Shown here: piece by piece, positions 32,898 to 41,150 of the stretch
Layout of the letters: each line of letters begins with the position of its first letter
Numbering within the stretch: the first letter of the stretch is position 1
Origin: Burkholderia sp. BCC1644
Lineage (GTDB): Bacteria; Pseudomonadota; Gammaproteobacteria; Burkholderiales; Burkholderiaceae
Direction: 5' to 3'
DNA: 64,000 nt
Assembly (NCBI RefSeq): GCF_902833225.1
Contig: NZ_CADFEI010000026.1
Coordinates: 25,461 to 89,460, forward strand
Notes under the pieces: model-generated
What the model was told of the DNA's origin: nothing
Databases searched by the model: none
What the model saw: only the letters and a program-made list of their open reading frames with translations
Made by a program: the position numbers and the translations under genes

Positions 32898-34175
32898 TTA
32901 CGCGCGCCGCAACGGCCTGAACCCCGCCCGCACCTCACGCGCAAACAATTCCGGCTCCTCCCACGCCGCGAAGTGCCCGCCCTTGTCGACTTCGTTGAAG
33001 TAGATCAGGTTGCGATAACTGCGCTCGGCCCAACTGCGCGGCGCTTGATAGATCTCCCCCGGAAACACCGTGATCGCGGCAGGCAACGCGATATCCACCG
33101 CGTTGAAGTTGTTCGAGTGATCCTCCCAGTAGATCTGCGCGGCCGACGTCGCCGTATTCGTCAGCCAGTAGAGCGAAATGTCGTCGAGAATCTCGTCGCG
33201 CGGAATCGAGCGCTCCGGCACGCCGCCGCTGTATGTCCACTGCGAGATCTTGTCGTACATCCACGCGGCCTGCCCGGACGGTGAATCGGCGAGCGCATAA
33301 CCGACCGTCTGCGGACGCGTGACCATCATCGCCGAGTAGCCGCAGTTGTCGCGATAGAACGTCGCGAGCTTCTCGTACGCGGCCTTCTCCTTCGGCGACA
33401 GCGAAGCCGGCGCGGGCGAATCCGTCGCGAGCAGCGTCGCGATGTCCGGCGGCACCGTCGCCGGCATGTTCACGTGAATCCCGGCCAGCCCCTGCACGCG
33501 CTGCATCGCCATCCGGTGCGAGATCACCGAGCCGCAGTCGCCGCCCTGCGACACGAAGCGCGTATAACCGAGCCGCGCCATCAGCTCGCCCCACGCACGC
33601 GCGATGTGGTCGGAGCCCCAGCCGGTTTTCGTCGGCCGGCCCGAGAAGCCGAAGCCCGGCAACGACGGCACGACGACGTGGAACGCATCGTCCGCGCTCG
33701 CGCCATGCGCGGTCGGGTCGGTCAGCGGGCCGATCGCCTTCAGCAGCTCGAAGATCGAACCGGGCCAGCCGTGCGTCATGATCATCGGCATCGCGTTCTC
33801 GTGCCGCGAACGCACATGGATGAAGTGAATGTCGAGCCCGTCGATTTCCGTGATGAACATCGGGAAACCGTTCAGGCGCGCCTCGCCCTTGCGCCAGTCG
33901 TAGTCGGTGCCCCAGTAGCGCAGCAGCGCCTGCATGCGCGCGAGCCGCACGCCTTGCGATTCGTCGGCGACGGTCTCGCGGCCCGGCCAGCGCGTCGCGG
34001 CGATGCGGCGGCGCAGGTCGGCGACGGCTTCATCGGGAATGTGTGCGGTGAACGGACGTATGCCGCTCGCGCCGGTTGCGGCATGCAGCGCGGTGGGCAA
34101 CATCGCCGAGACCCCGGCGGCCACGGAAGTGGCCAGCAGGTGGCGACGCATCGGGGAAAACGGTGTGGAAGACAT
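32898..34175 (-). CDS. exported epoxide hydrolase (EHN domain)
   Basis: This 425-residue enzyme has a signal sequence with paired arginines (MRRHLLATSVAAGVSAMLP, then ALHAATG), an EHN domain (about residues 38-150: RPFTAHIPDEAVADLRRRI) and an alpha/beta hydrolase domain. The nucleophile aspartate is in SQGGDCGSVISH, the oxyanion region in MTHGWPGSIFELL, and the catalytic histidine in DKGGHFAAWEEP. Such microsomal-type epoxide hydrolases open epoxides to diols. An AAGGAG box precedes the ATG at 34175. It stands between the convergent MocR gene and an SDR gene and may be independent of both. Confidence 0.93.
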   Translation of the reverse strand: MSSTPFSPMRRHLLATSVAAGVSAMLPTALHAATGASGIRPFTAHIPDEAVADLRRRIAATRWPGRETVADESQGVRLARMQALLRYWGTDYDWRKGEARLNGFPMFITEIDGLDIHFIHVRSRHENAMPMIMTHGWPGSIFELLKAIGPLTDPTAHGASADDAFHVVVPSLPGFGFSGRPTKTGWGSDHIARAWGELMARLGYTRFVSQGGDCGSVISHRMAMQRVQGLAGIHVNMPATVPPDIATLLATDSPAPASLSPKEKAAYEKLATFYRDNCGYSAMMVTRPQTVGYALADSPSGQAAWMYDKISQWTYSGGVPERSIPRDEILDDISLYWLTNTATSAAQIYWEDHSNNFNAVDIALPAAITVFPGEIYQAPRSWAERSYRNLIYFNEVDKGGHFAAWEEPELFAREVRAGFRPLRRA

Positions 34176-34377
34176 CGTTCGGCATCTCCTTTCGTGAAGT
34201 GGAAAGTGAACATGCCGCGCGCGGGATCGCGCCCAGGCTTTCAATCCGGCGCGCCCTCGTCACGCGGCGTCGCCCATTTGAAAGGTCTGATGTATCCCGG
34301 ATTTGTCTGATTTGTACGCGTTTGTAGTTGCTGCGCGGCGAGCGGCGCGCACCGCCGCCCGCTCGCCGGTGCCACGC

Positions 34378-35082
34378 TCAGAGCGCCTTGACGATCGCGC
34401 CGTCGACGCGAATGTTCTGCCCGGTGATGTAGCCCGCGCCGTCCGACAGCAGGAACGCGACCGTCTTCGCGATCTCGCCGGTCTTGCCGAAACGGCCGGC
34501 TGGAATGCGCGCGACGATCTCCGGGGTTTCCGGCCAGCTGTCGATGAAGCCCGGCAGCACCGCGTTCATCCGGATGTTCTCGGCCGCATAGCGTTCCGCG
34601 TACAGGCGCGTCCACGCGCTCAGCGCCGCGCGCAGCGTCGACGACACCGGCATCGGCTGCTCGGGCGCGTCCGCCGCGAAGCTCGAGATGTTGACCACCG
34701 CGCCGCCGCCCTGCTTCTGGAAGATCGGCGTCACGCGGCGCATCACGCGCACCACGTTCAGCAGGATCAGGTCGAGCCCCGCGTGCCAGTTGTCGTCGGT
34801 GATCGCCAGCAGATCGCCCTTCGGCGGATGGCCGGTGTTGTTCACGACCGCGTCGATCCGGCCGTAGCGCGCGACCGTTTCCTGGACGAGCCTGTCGATA
34901 TCGGCTTCTTCCGTCACCGAGCCTTCGATGCCGAAGCCGCCCAGTTCCTCGCCGAGCGCCACCGCGCTGCCCGACGGCGACATCAGCGCGACGCGATAGC
35001 CCGTCGCCGCCAGTTCGCGCGCGATCGCCGCGCCCATGCCCTTGCCCGCCGCCGTGATCAACGCTACTTTTTCTACAGTCAC
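34378..35082 (-). CDS. short-chain dehydrogenase/reductase
   Basis: This 234-residue Rossmann-fold oxidoreductase has the cofactor motif ALITAAGKGMGAAIARELA (residues 6-24) and the structural NNTG. The active-site region is atypical: after VVNISSF the expected Y-x-x-x-K is replaced around SSTLRAALSAWTRLYAERYA, so catalytic tyrosine and lysine are not in the usual positions. The start is GTG at 35082, six bases after a GAGGAG box. It diverges from a LysR gene 134 bp away, its likely regulator. It may be a divergent or non-classical SDR. Confidence 0.9.
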   Translation of the reverse strand: MTVEKVALITAAGKGMGAAIARELAATGYRVALMSPSGSAVALGEELGGFGIEGSVTEEADIDRLVQETVARYGRIDAVVNNTGHPPKGDLLAITDDNWHAGLDLILLNVVRVMRRVTPIFQKQGGGAVVNISSFAADAPEQPMPVSSTLRAALSAWTRLYAERYAAENIRMNAVLPGFIDSWPETPEIVARIPAGRFGKTGEIAKTVAFLLSDGAGYITGQNIRVDGAIVKAL

Positions 35083-35216
35083 GATTTGCTCCTCGTTCCG
35101 GTTATGCCGCCGCGCAGCCGCCATTCGGCGCGCCATGGTGGTAATGTAGGCGCATCACATCCGACTGTCGAACCAGTATTTCTGCCGCCAGCCGATAGTT
35201 TTTCTACAGCCTGACG

Positions 35217-36110
35217 ATGCCGCCACGCCCTTCCCGCCTGCCGCCGCTGAATGCGCTTCGTGCGTTCGAAGTGTCCGCGCGGCACCTGAATTTCCGCGCC
35301 GCGGCCGACGAGATCGGCGTCACGCAGGGCGCCGTCGCGCAGCAGGTGCGCCACCTCGAGGACGTGCTCGGCCTGAAGCTGTTCGAGCGCCTGCCGCGCG
35401 GCCTTGCGCTCACGCACGACGGCGCCGCGTATTTCTCCGACGTGCAGCGCGCGCTGCACGCGATCGCCGACGCGACCGACAAACTCGTGAAGCGGCGCGC
35501 GGCGCTGACGATCAGCACGACACCGTCATTCGCGTCGAAGTGGCTGATCCCGCGGCTCGCGCACTTCACCGAAGCCCATCCCGACTACGACGTGCGCGTG
35601 ATCGCCGATCCGCAGATCGCGACGTTCCGCCACGACGGCGTCGATCTCGCGATTCGTTACGGCAAACCGCCGTTCGGCAAGCATCTCGTCGCGCATGCGC
35701 TGTTTCCGCTCGATGTGTGTGCCGTGTGCAGCCCGACCGTGCTGGCCGCGCCGGCTTCACCGCGTGCGCTGGCCGGTCAGGTGCTGCTGCACGACGCGCA
35801 CGACCTGTGGCCCGAGTTCCTTGCAGCGATGCCGGAGCCCGTCGATATCGATCCGCACAAGGGGCTGCGCTTCAACCAGACCTCGCTCGCGATCGATGCG
35901 GCCGTCGCCGGCCAGGGCATCGCGCTCGCGACCGATCCGCTCGTCGAGCGCGACATCGCCGCCGGCCGGCTGTGCAAGCCGTTCGATTTCGCGTTTCCGC
36001 TGTCGATGGGGTTCTATCTCGTGTATCCGGCCGAGCGGCGCGACGACGATGCGATCGCGGTGATGCGCGAGTGGATGACCGGGCAGGCGGTGGCGGACGG
36101 ACGGCCTTGA
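35217..36110 (+). CDS. LysR-type regulator, GcvA-like
   Basis: This 297-residue LysR regulator begins RLPPLNALRAFEVSARHLNF near residue 6, typical of the GcvA subgroup, with helix-turn-helix AADEIGVTQGAVAQQVRHLE. The effector domain follows from residue 95 (RAALTISTTPSFASKWLIPR). It diverges from the SDR gene. An 11-mer TTTTTCTACAG just before its start recurs across the SDR start codon (35067-35077) and could mark binding sites. The effector is unknown. Confidence 0.92.
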   Translation: MPPRPSRLPPLNALRAFEVSARHLNFRAAADEIGVTQGAVAQQVRHLEDVLGLKLFERLPRGLALTHDGAAYFSDVQRALHAIADATDKLVKRRAALTISTTPSFASKWLIPRLAHFTEAHPDYDVRVIADPQIATFRHDGVDLAIRYGKPPFGKHLVAHALFPLDVCAVCSPTVLAAPASPRALAGQVLLHDAHDLWPEFLAAMPEPVDIDPHKGLRFNQTSLAIDAAVAGQGIALATDPLVERDIAAGRLCKPFDFAFPLSMGFYLVYPAERRDDDAIAVMREWMTGQAVADGRP

Positions 36111-36144
36111 ACGCCTTGAAAGCCTTGAACGTCCTGCGTCAGCG

Positions 36145-36735
36145 TCAGGGGGCGATCCAGCGCGCTGCGTAGCCGCTTGCGCCGTTCAGATCGAACACCG
36201 CCCGGCGATGCCCTGCACGCGCGAGTTCGAGCCAGTCGATGCGCGTGACCGTCATGTGGATCAGACAGAAGTTTTCGTAGCCGTCGCCGGTTGGCGCGGT
36301 GTTGTCGAGATGCGCTTCTTCCGGTGAGTTGATCACCGTGCCGGGCGGCAACGGCGCCCGATACAGCAGCAGCGTATGCGGACGGCTCGATTCCCAGATC
36401 GCACGCCGCTGCGCTTCGTCTTCGCAGATCGACGCAACGCCTTCCGCGCGAATCTGCACGAGCGCGTCGAGATCGTTGGCGACGATCGAGATGCGCGGAT
36501 CGCGGCGCAACTCCGCGACTTTCTCCGAGCGCGCATCGGTATGAAACGACAGCACGCGATCGGCACGGCTCACCTGACGCAATACGATCGTCCGAACCTT
36601 CGGCGCGCCGTCGAGGCCGAGCGTAGCCGCCTGCAGCATCGTGAACGGCGAGCGCTTCATGCTCACGCCGGATTCGAGGCAAGACCAGACGCGGTCGTAC
36701 GTTTGCGCGAGCGATTCGGAGGTCGAGTCGGACAT
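36145..36735 (-). CDS. pyridoxamine 5'-phosphate oxidase-fold flavoprotein
   Basis: This 196-residue protein has the split-barrel FMN-binding fold: FTMLQAATLGLDGAPKVRTI near residue 30, then RADRVLSFHTDARSEKVAEL, and the C-terminal ARAGHRRAVFDLNG and ARWIAP. It lacks the full PdxH C-terminal signature, so it is better called a PNPOx-like flavoprotein (Alr4036 type) than PdxH. The ATG at 36735 has no clear ribosome site. It is convergent with the LysR gene and not obviously linked to other genes. Confidence 0.85.
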   Translation of the reverse strand: MSDSTSESLAQTYDRVWSCLESGVSMKRSPFTMLQAATLGLDGAPKVRTIVLRQVSRADRVLSFHTDARSEKVAELRRDPRISIVANDLDALVQIRAEGVASICEDEAQRRAIWESSRPHTLLLYRAPLPPGTVINSPEEAHLDNTAPTGDGYENFCLIHMTVTRIDWLELARAGHRRAVFDLNGASGYAARWIAP

Positions 36736-36831
36736 GAGGCGGCGGCGATCGTCAGTGTGTCGATCGCACAAGCTTAACCGTTTGTTCGGGCGACGACTCG
36801 CGTGCGACGCGGGCCGCCGCGCTCGAGCCGA

Positions 36832-37023
36832 TCAGTTATAGCCGAGCACGACCGGCGCGGCATCGCCGGCATCGGTCGCCGGCTCCGCGCCGAAGCGGCC
36901 GAGCACGTCGGCCACATACTGCGGCCCGGCGCTGATCTGCGACGAGCGATGCTTTGCCGGCCGATTATCGCCTGCGCCCGACACTGCGCCCATCGATGCC
37001 GTTTCGTTGACGGTGATATTCAC
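36832..37023 (-). CDS. small unknown protein downstream of the aminotransferase
   Basis: This 63-residue peptide starts with GTG at 37023, 13 bp after the aminotransferase stop codon, with a GAGGAG box eight bases upstream, a strong sign that it is translated. It is Ala/Gly-rich and soluble (NITVNETASMGAVSGAGDNR at the start, QYVADVLGRFGAEP in the middle). I recognise no family. Tight linkage to the PLP enzyme suggests they work together. Confidence 0.6.
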   Translation of the reverse strand: MNITVNETASMGAVSGAGDNRPAKHRSSQISAGPQYVADVLGRFGAEPATDAGDAAPVVLGYN

Positions 37024-37035
37024 GTTGATGTCTCC

Positions 37036-38235
37036 TCACGCGGCCAGCGCCGCTCCATACGCGCGCACGAGGCGCGCGACGCCTTCCCGGATCGCATCGA
37101 CGTCCGGCGCGGCGAACGACAGGCGCAGCGACGCTGCGTCGACGTTGTCCGCGAAGAACGCCTTGCCGGGTACGAACACGATCTTGTTGGCGATCGCCTG
37201 TTGCAGCAGCACGTCCGACGACACCGCGCCGATCCGCGCCCACACGAACATCCCGCCTGCGGGACGATGGAATTCGATCGCATCGCCGAACCCGTCGCGC
37301 AGCGCGTCGCACATCGCGTCGCATTTGCGCTGGTACGCGGCCGTGATGCGCGGCAGGTGGCGTTCGAGCGCGCCGTCGGCCAGGTATTCGGCGGCGGCGG
37401 CCTGCGTCCACGGCGCGCTGCACAAGTCGACCGTCTGCTTCGCGATCACGCAGCGCCGCGCGATCTCGGCCGGCGCGATCGTCCAGCCCACGCGCAGCCC
37501 CGGCGCGACGATCTTCGACAGGCTCGCGAAATGCACGATCCAGTCGCGCGCGCCGTCCACTTCACCGGCCAGCGCGAGCATCGACGGCACGGCTTCGCCC
37601 GCGAAACGCAGGTCGCCGTACGGATCGTCCTCGATGATCAGGAAACGGTATTGCACCGCGAGACGCAGCAGCTTCAGCCGGCGTTCGCGCGTGAGCGTCG
37701 CGCCCGTGGGGTTCGCGAAGGTCGGAACGGTGTAAAGCAGCTTCGGTTGCGCGATCGCGCCGGATGCGAGTTGCTCGGCAAGACGGTCGACGTCGAGCCC
37801 TTCTCCGTCGACGGGAATCGTCACGATGCGCGCCTGCTGCAGACGCATCGCCTGCAGCGTGGCCGGGTAGGCCGGCTGTTCGGTCAGCACGACGTCGCCG
37901 GGCGACACCATCACGCGCAGCAGCAGGTCGAGGCCCTGCTGCGAGCCCGTCGTGACGAGCAGTTCGGCTGCCGTGCACGCGACGCCGCGACGCGCCATCA
38001 GCGCGATCAGTTGCTGCTTCAGTTCGGCGAGGCCGTCGGTCGGGCCGTATTGCAGGCAGCGCACGGGTTGCGCGTACGCGCGTTCGGCGGCCGCGTTCAG
38101 GCCGTCGACATCGAACAGGTCGCTGGCCGGGTAGCCGCCCGCGAAGGAAATCATGCCCGGTTCGGACAGGTACTTGAACAACTCGCGAATCGGCGAGCCG
38201 GCGGGATTCTGGAATGAGGGAGTGAACGCGTACAT
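37036..38235 (-). CDS. PLP-dependent class I/II aminotransferase
   Basis: This 399-residue enzyme is of the LysN/AadR (2-aminoadipate aminotransferase-like) group, the aminotransferase fold without a GntR domain. It shows ISFAGGYPASDLFDVDGLN near residue 28, TTGSQQGLDLLLRVM, TVPTFANPTGATL, EDDPYGDLRF and the PLP lysine in HFASLSKIVAPGLRVGW. The ATG at 38235 was preferred because the frame upstream is an unrelated Pro/Arg-rich stretch. A 74-bp part of this gene recurs as a degenerate fragment at 42730-42803. A 63-residue small gene follows it closely. Confidence 0.93.
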   Translation of the reverse strand: MYAFTPSFQNPAGSPIRELFKYLSEPGMISFAGGYPASDLFDVDGLNAAAERAYAQPVRCLQYGPTDGLAELKQQLIALMARRGVACTAAELLVTTGSQQGLDLLLRVMVSPGDVVLTEQPAYPATLQAMRLQQARIVTIPVDGEGLDVDRLAEQLASGAIAQPKLLYTVPTFANPTGATLTRERRLKLLRLAVQYRFLIIEDDPYGDLRFAGEAVPSMLALAGEVDGARDWIVHFASLSKIVAPGLRVGWTIAPAEIARRCVIAKQTVDLCSAPWTQAAAAEYLADGALERHLPRITAAYQRKCDAMCDALRDGFGDAIEFHRPAGGMFVWARIGAVSSDVLLQQAIANKIVFVPGKAFFADNVDAASLRLSFAAPDVDAIREGVARLVRAYGAALAA

Positions 38236-38831
38236 GTCGTCGTGAGCTGGAGGGCGCGGACGGCCGGGATAGCCGCCAAATGCCTGCCGCCGGGGTGCTT
38301 CTGGCGCCACGGCGGTGAATTCGAGCCACGATTGTCGATAGTCATTAAGGGCTCGGCAAACGATATCTATGCACTAGGTCTTGCGGTTTGGTCATTAAAT
38401 GGGGGGGCAGGTTACGGGTATGCGCTGTCAATCCAGATCGATGGCAAGCATCCACGGCAGGCAAGGCCAGCCGCGCTTGGGAACAACCCCTGTGCTGCGC
38501 AGGGCCCGCTCGAACGTGATACTCCTGTTCACCGGTTCGCGGTTCTTGGGACTGACCAATTATCGGCGTCAGCCATTTCCGACTCCTTGGGTGAGTCGGT
38601 CGTAGTCAGCGGGGCGCATGGGTTGCCGCCCCAGCGGCCCACGCTTTTTGTTGCCGTGGACTTCCCTTCTCTCTCCCCCTTTGCCCCGCTTCTCAGGTGC
38701 GTTTTCGCGAACGGAGAGATCTGAATATGTCACTTGTCGGCCCATTTGCGGCTACTTAGGATCAATTCGACTAGTCGCGGTGGGACTGCTCGGCATCACC
38801 GACGCGGGCCCGATCTTCCCTCTATCGGCAG
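38236..38831. other. intergenic region at the left edge of the inserted module
   Basis: No convincing gene is present. GTCATTAA occurs twice in direct orientation (38341-38348 and 38391-38398), in the likely promoter of the aminotransferase. A run of seven G at 38400 follows. Base composition shifts to more A/T here, consistent with a junction between the aminotransferase and the transporter module. Confidence 0.5.
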
Positions 38832-40076
38832 ATGTCCACCATGATCGACCCCAATAAAGGCAGACGTGCCGGCCTTGCGGTATTCGCGCTGCTCTACCTC
38901 GGCTTTTGCATCTCCTACATCGATCGCTCGGCGATCGCGCTTTCGCTCGTTGCCATCGGCAAGGAGTTCCAAGTCGGCACTGCGGTCCAGGGTGCCGTCA
39001 TGAGCACGTTCTATATTGGCTACGCGGCCATGCAGATTCCCGGCGGATGGATAGCGGATCGCTGGGGGAGCAAAAAGGTCATCGTCGCATCTGTCGCGTT
39101 CTGGTCCTTGTTCACGTTGATGACCGGTCTCGCATGGTCGCTTGCTTCGCTGATCGCGATCCGCTTCATCTTCGGTCTCGGCGAAGGCGGTTATCCCGGT
39201 GCTGCAGTGAAGGGCGTGACCGAATCGTGTGCACGGGAGGATCGCCCGAAGATGTCGGCGTTCCTGATGTCGTCCAACTATGTCGGCAGCTTCATCGCAC
39301 CACTGATTATCGCGCCGCTCATCCTCTATCTCGGCTGGCGTCATGCATTCGTCGTCGCGGGCGGCGCGGGTCTCGTGTTCGCGCTCCTCTATCTGATCGC
39401 GGTAAAGGACACGCACAGGAAACGCGATTCGGCAGGCCGTTCTGCACGCATCGACGGCGCGGCAACGCGCGCACTCCTCAAGATGCCGATCATGTGGAAG
39501 ATTCTGCTCACATGGTTCTGCATGGGCATCGTCAACAAGGGACTCGATGCATGGATGCCCGCGTATCTTCTGACCGAGCGCCATCTCGACCTCAAGGCGG
39601 TCGGCATGCTCACGCCACTGCCCTTCGTCGCAGCGAGCGTATCGACAGCGCTGGGCGGCTGGATTCTCTCACGCTGGTTCGACGGCCGCGAGAAGTGGCT
39701 GATGGCCGCGTGCTGCGCGATTTCCGGCTTCTTTCTCTACGAGATGTACACCGCGGAAACGGTGACGGGCGTAATCGCGTATCAGTCGATCGTCTACTTC
39801 TTCAAGTCGTTCGTGCTTGCGGGTGTCTTCGCGCTTCCGGTCAAATTCCTGCCTCAAAAGCTCATCGGCACCGGCGCTGGCATGGTCAATTTCGGCGGAC
39901 AGGTCGCAGGATTTGTCGCGCCCGCCGTCATTGGCCTGCTGGTTTCGATCACGGGCAACTACGACACGGTATTCGGCTTCCTGATCGTGGCGACGGCGTT
40001 CGCGGTCCTCATCAGTCTGTCGATACGACTGTCGCCCGAGGGTGGAGCACGCCTTGTCACCGCCGAGGAGGCCTGA
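38832..40076 (+). CDS. MFS transporter, anion:cation symporter type
   Basis: This 414-residue inner-membrane protein has twelve predicted helices in two halves. The family motif after helix 2 is GGWIADRWGSKKVIV, and RFIFGLGEGGYPGAAVKGVT near residue 112 is typical of the ACS family that imports organic anions such as glucarate, phthalate or allantoate-like compounds. An alternative ATG lies at 38841; neither has a good ribosome site. A LysR regulator and an amidase follow on the same strand, so the cargo is probably an amide or a related acid. Confidence 0.93.
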   Translation: MSTMIDPNKGRRAGLAVFALLYLGFCISYIDRSAIALSLVAIGKEFQVGTAVQGAVMSTFYIGYAAMQIPGGWIADRWGSKKVIVASVAFWSLFTLMTGLAWSLASLIAIRFIFGLGEGGYPGAAVKGVTESCAREDRPKMSAFLMSSNYVGSFIAPLIIAPLILYLGWRHAFVVAGGAGLVFALLYLIAVKDTHRKRDSAGRSARIDGAATRALLKMPIMWKILLTWFCMGIVNKGLDAWMPAYLLTERHLDLKAVGMLTPLPFVAASVSTALGGWILSRWFDGREKWLMAACCAISGFFLYEMYTAETVTGVIAYQSIVYFFKSFVLAGVFALPVKFLPQKLIGTGAGMVNFGGQVAGFVAPAVIGLLVSITGNYDTVFGFLIVATAFAVLISLSIRLSPEGGARLVTAEEA

Positions 40077-40104
40077 TCGCTTTGCCAGCCGGATAGGCGC
40101 TATC

Positions 40105-41061
40105 ATGGGAAACCCTGCGTCCCGTCGATCCATCATGAGCGCCCGCATTCTTCAGGAAGCCGCCGTCCGTTACTTCCTCGAAGTCGTCAACACCGGCTCC
40201 ATCGCCGATGCCGCCAACCGGCTGAACGTCGTGCCATCCGCCGTGAGCCGCCAGATCGCCCGGCTCGAAAGCGAACTCGGCGCGCAGCTTTTTGTACGGC
40301 AATCGCGCGGCATGGTCCCGAGCAAAGCGGGCGAAATGCTCGCCGCCTACGCGCGTCGCTCGCAACTCGACGCCGAACAGATTTCGCTGGAGATCGACGC
40401 GCTTCGCGGTGAAACCGAACGCACGATCCGCATTGCCTGCACGGAAGGATTCGCCTCCACCTTCCTGCCGCGCGCGATGGCGGACTTCCGCCGCACCGTC
40501 GCACCCGCATCGTTCGAAGTCGTCGTCGATGCGGCCGCCGACGTCACACAGCGCGTGCGCGAAGCCGAATGCGATGTTGGCCTCACGTTCAGTTTCGGCC
40601 CAGCGAAAGATATTCACGTCGCGTTTTCAGCGCCCTCTCCCGTGTTCGCGATCGTTGCGTCATCTCATCCGCTCGCGCAGTCTGCACTGGTTTCGTTTCG
40701 TGAGTTGCTTGCGTATCCGCTCGCATTGCCGGGTGTGCATTCGACGCTGCACAAGCTGATCGATATCTATTGCAGCCGCGAAGGAGTCGCATGCACGAGC
40801 GTGCTCCGCAGCGCGACGCTCGAAACGCTCCTGGGGTTCGTACTCGCGAGCGACGCCATTACGTTCAGCGGCGAACTGTTCGTTCGCCCGCGCCTGGCGT
40901 CCGGGGAACTCGTTGCGTTGCCCGTTCCGGAACTCGCCACCGGCGAACGCGCCATCGAAATTCAAACCCTCGCGCGGCGCGCGCTACCGCCTCTGCTGCA
41001 AGCGTTTATCGAGCGGCTCAGCGGCGAACTGTCCCTGCCCTCGCGGGTTGAGCAAAAGTGA
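40105..41061 (+). CDS. LysR-type regulator of the transporter-amidase module
   Basis: This 318-residue LysR protein has its helix-turn-helix at about residues 15-75 (SIADAANRLNVVPSAVSRQI) and effector domain from residue 100. The ATG at 40105 has GGATAGG seven bases upstream; the next at 40135 does not. It lies between MFS and amidase genes on the same strand, an unusual order for LysR, which more often diverges from its target. Repression or activation of the MFS promoter upstream is possible. Confidence 0.9.
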   Translation: MGNPASRRSIMSARILQEAAVRYFLEVVNTGSIADAANRLNVVPSAVSRQIARLESELGAQLFVRQSRGMVPSKAGEMLAAYARRSQLDAEQISLEIDALRGETERTIRIACTEGFASTFLPRAMADFRRTVAPASFEVVVDAAADVTQRVREAECDVGLTFSFGPAKDIHVAFSAPSPVFAIVASSHPLAQSALVSFRELLAYPLALPGVHSTLHKLIDIYCSREGVACTSVLRSATLETLLGFVLASDAITFSGELFVRPRLASGELVALPVPELATGERAIEIQTLARRALPPLLQAFIERLSGELSLPSRVEQK

Positions 41062-41150
41062 ACTGACCGTTCGATAAACATCACTGGCGATCGTTTTTCA
41101 CGTCGTCTACATTGAGCGAACTCTTGCATTGTCGCTTGAAGGACTACCTG

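Noticed and set aside
36145..36735. Annotation as PdxH (pyridoxamine phosphate oxidase)
   Set aside because: The fold fits but the C-terminal PdxH signature is incomplete, so only the wider flavoprotein family is claimed.
38242..38857. Overlapping short plus-strand frames upstream of the MFS gene
   Set aside because: They differ in frame, lack ribosome sites and show no domain; the region is probably a promoter and rearrangement junction.
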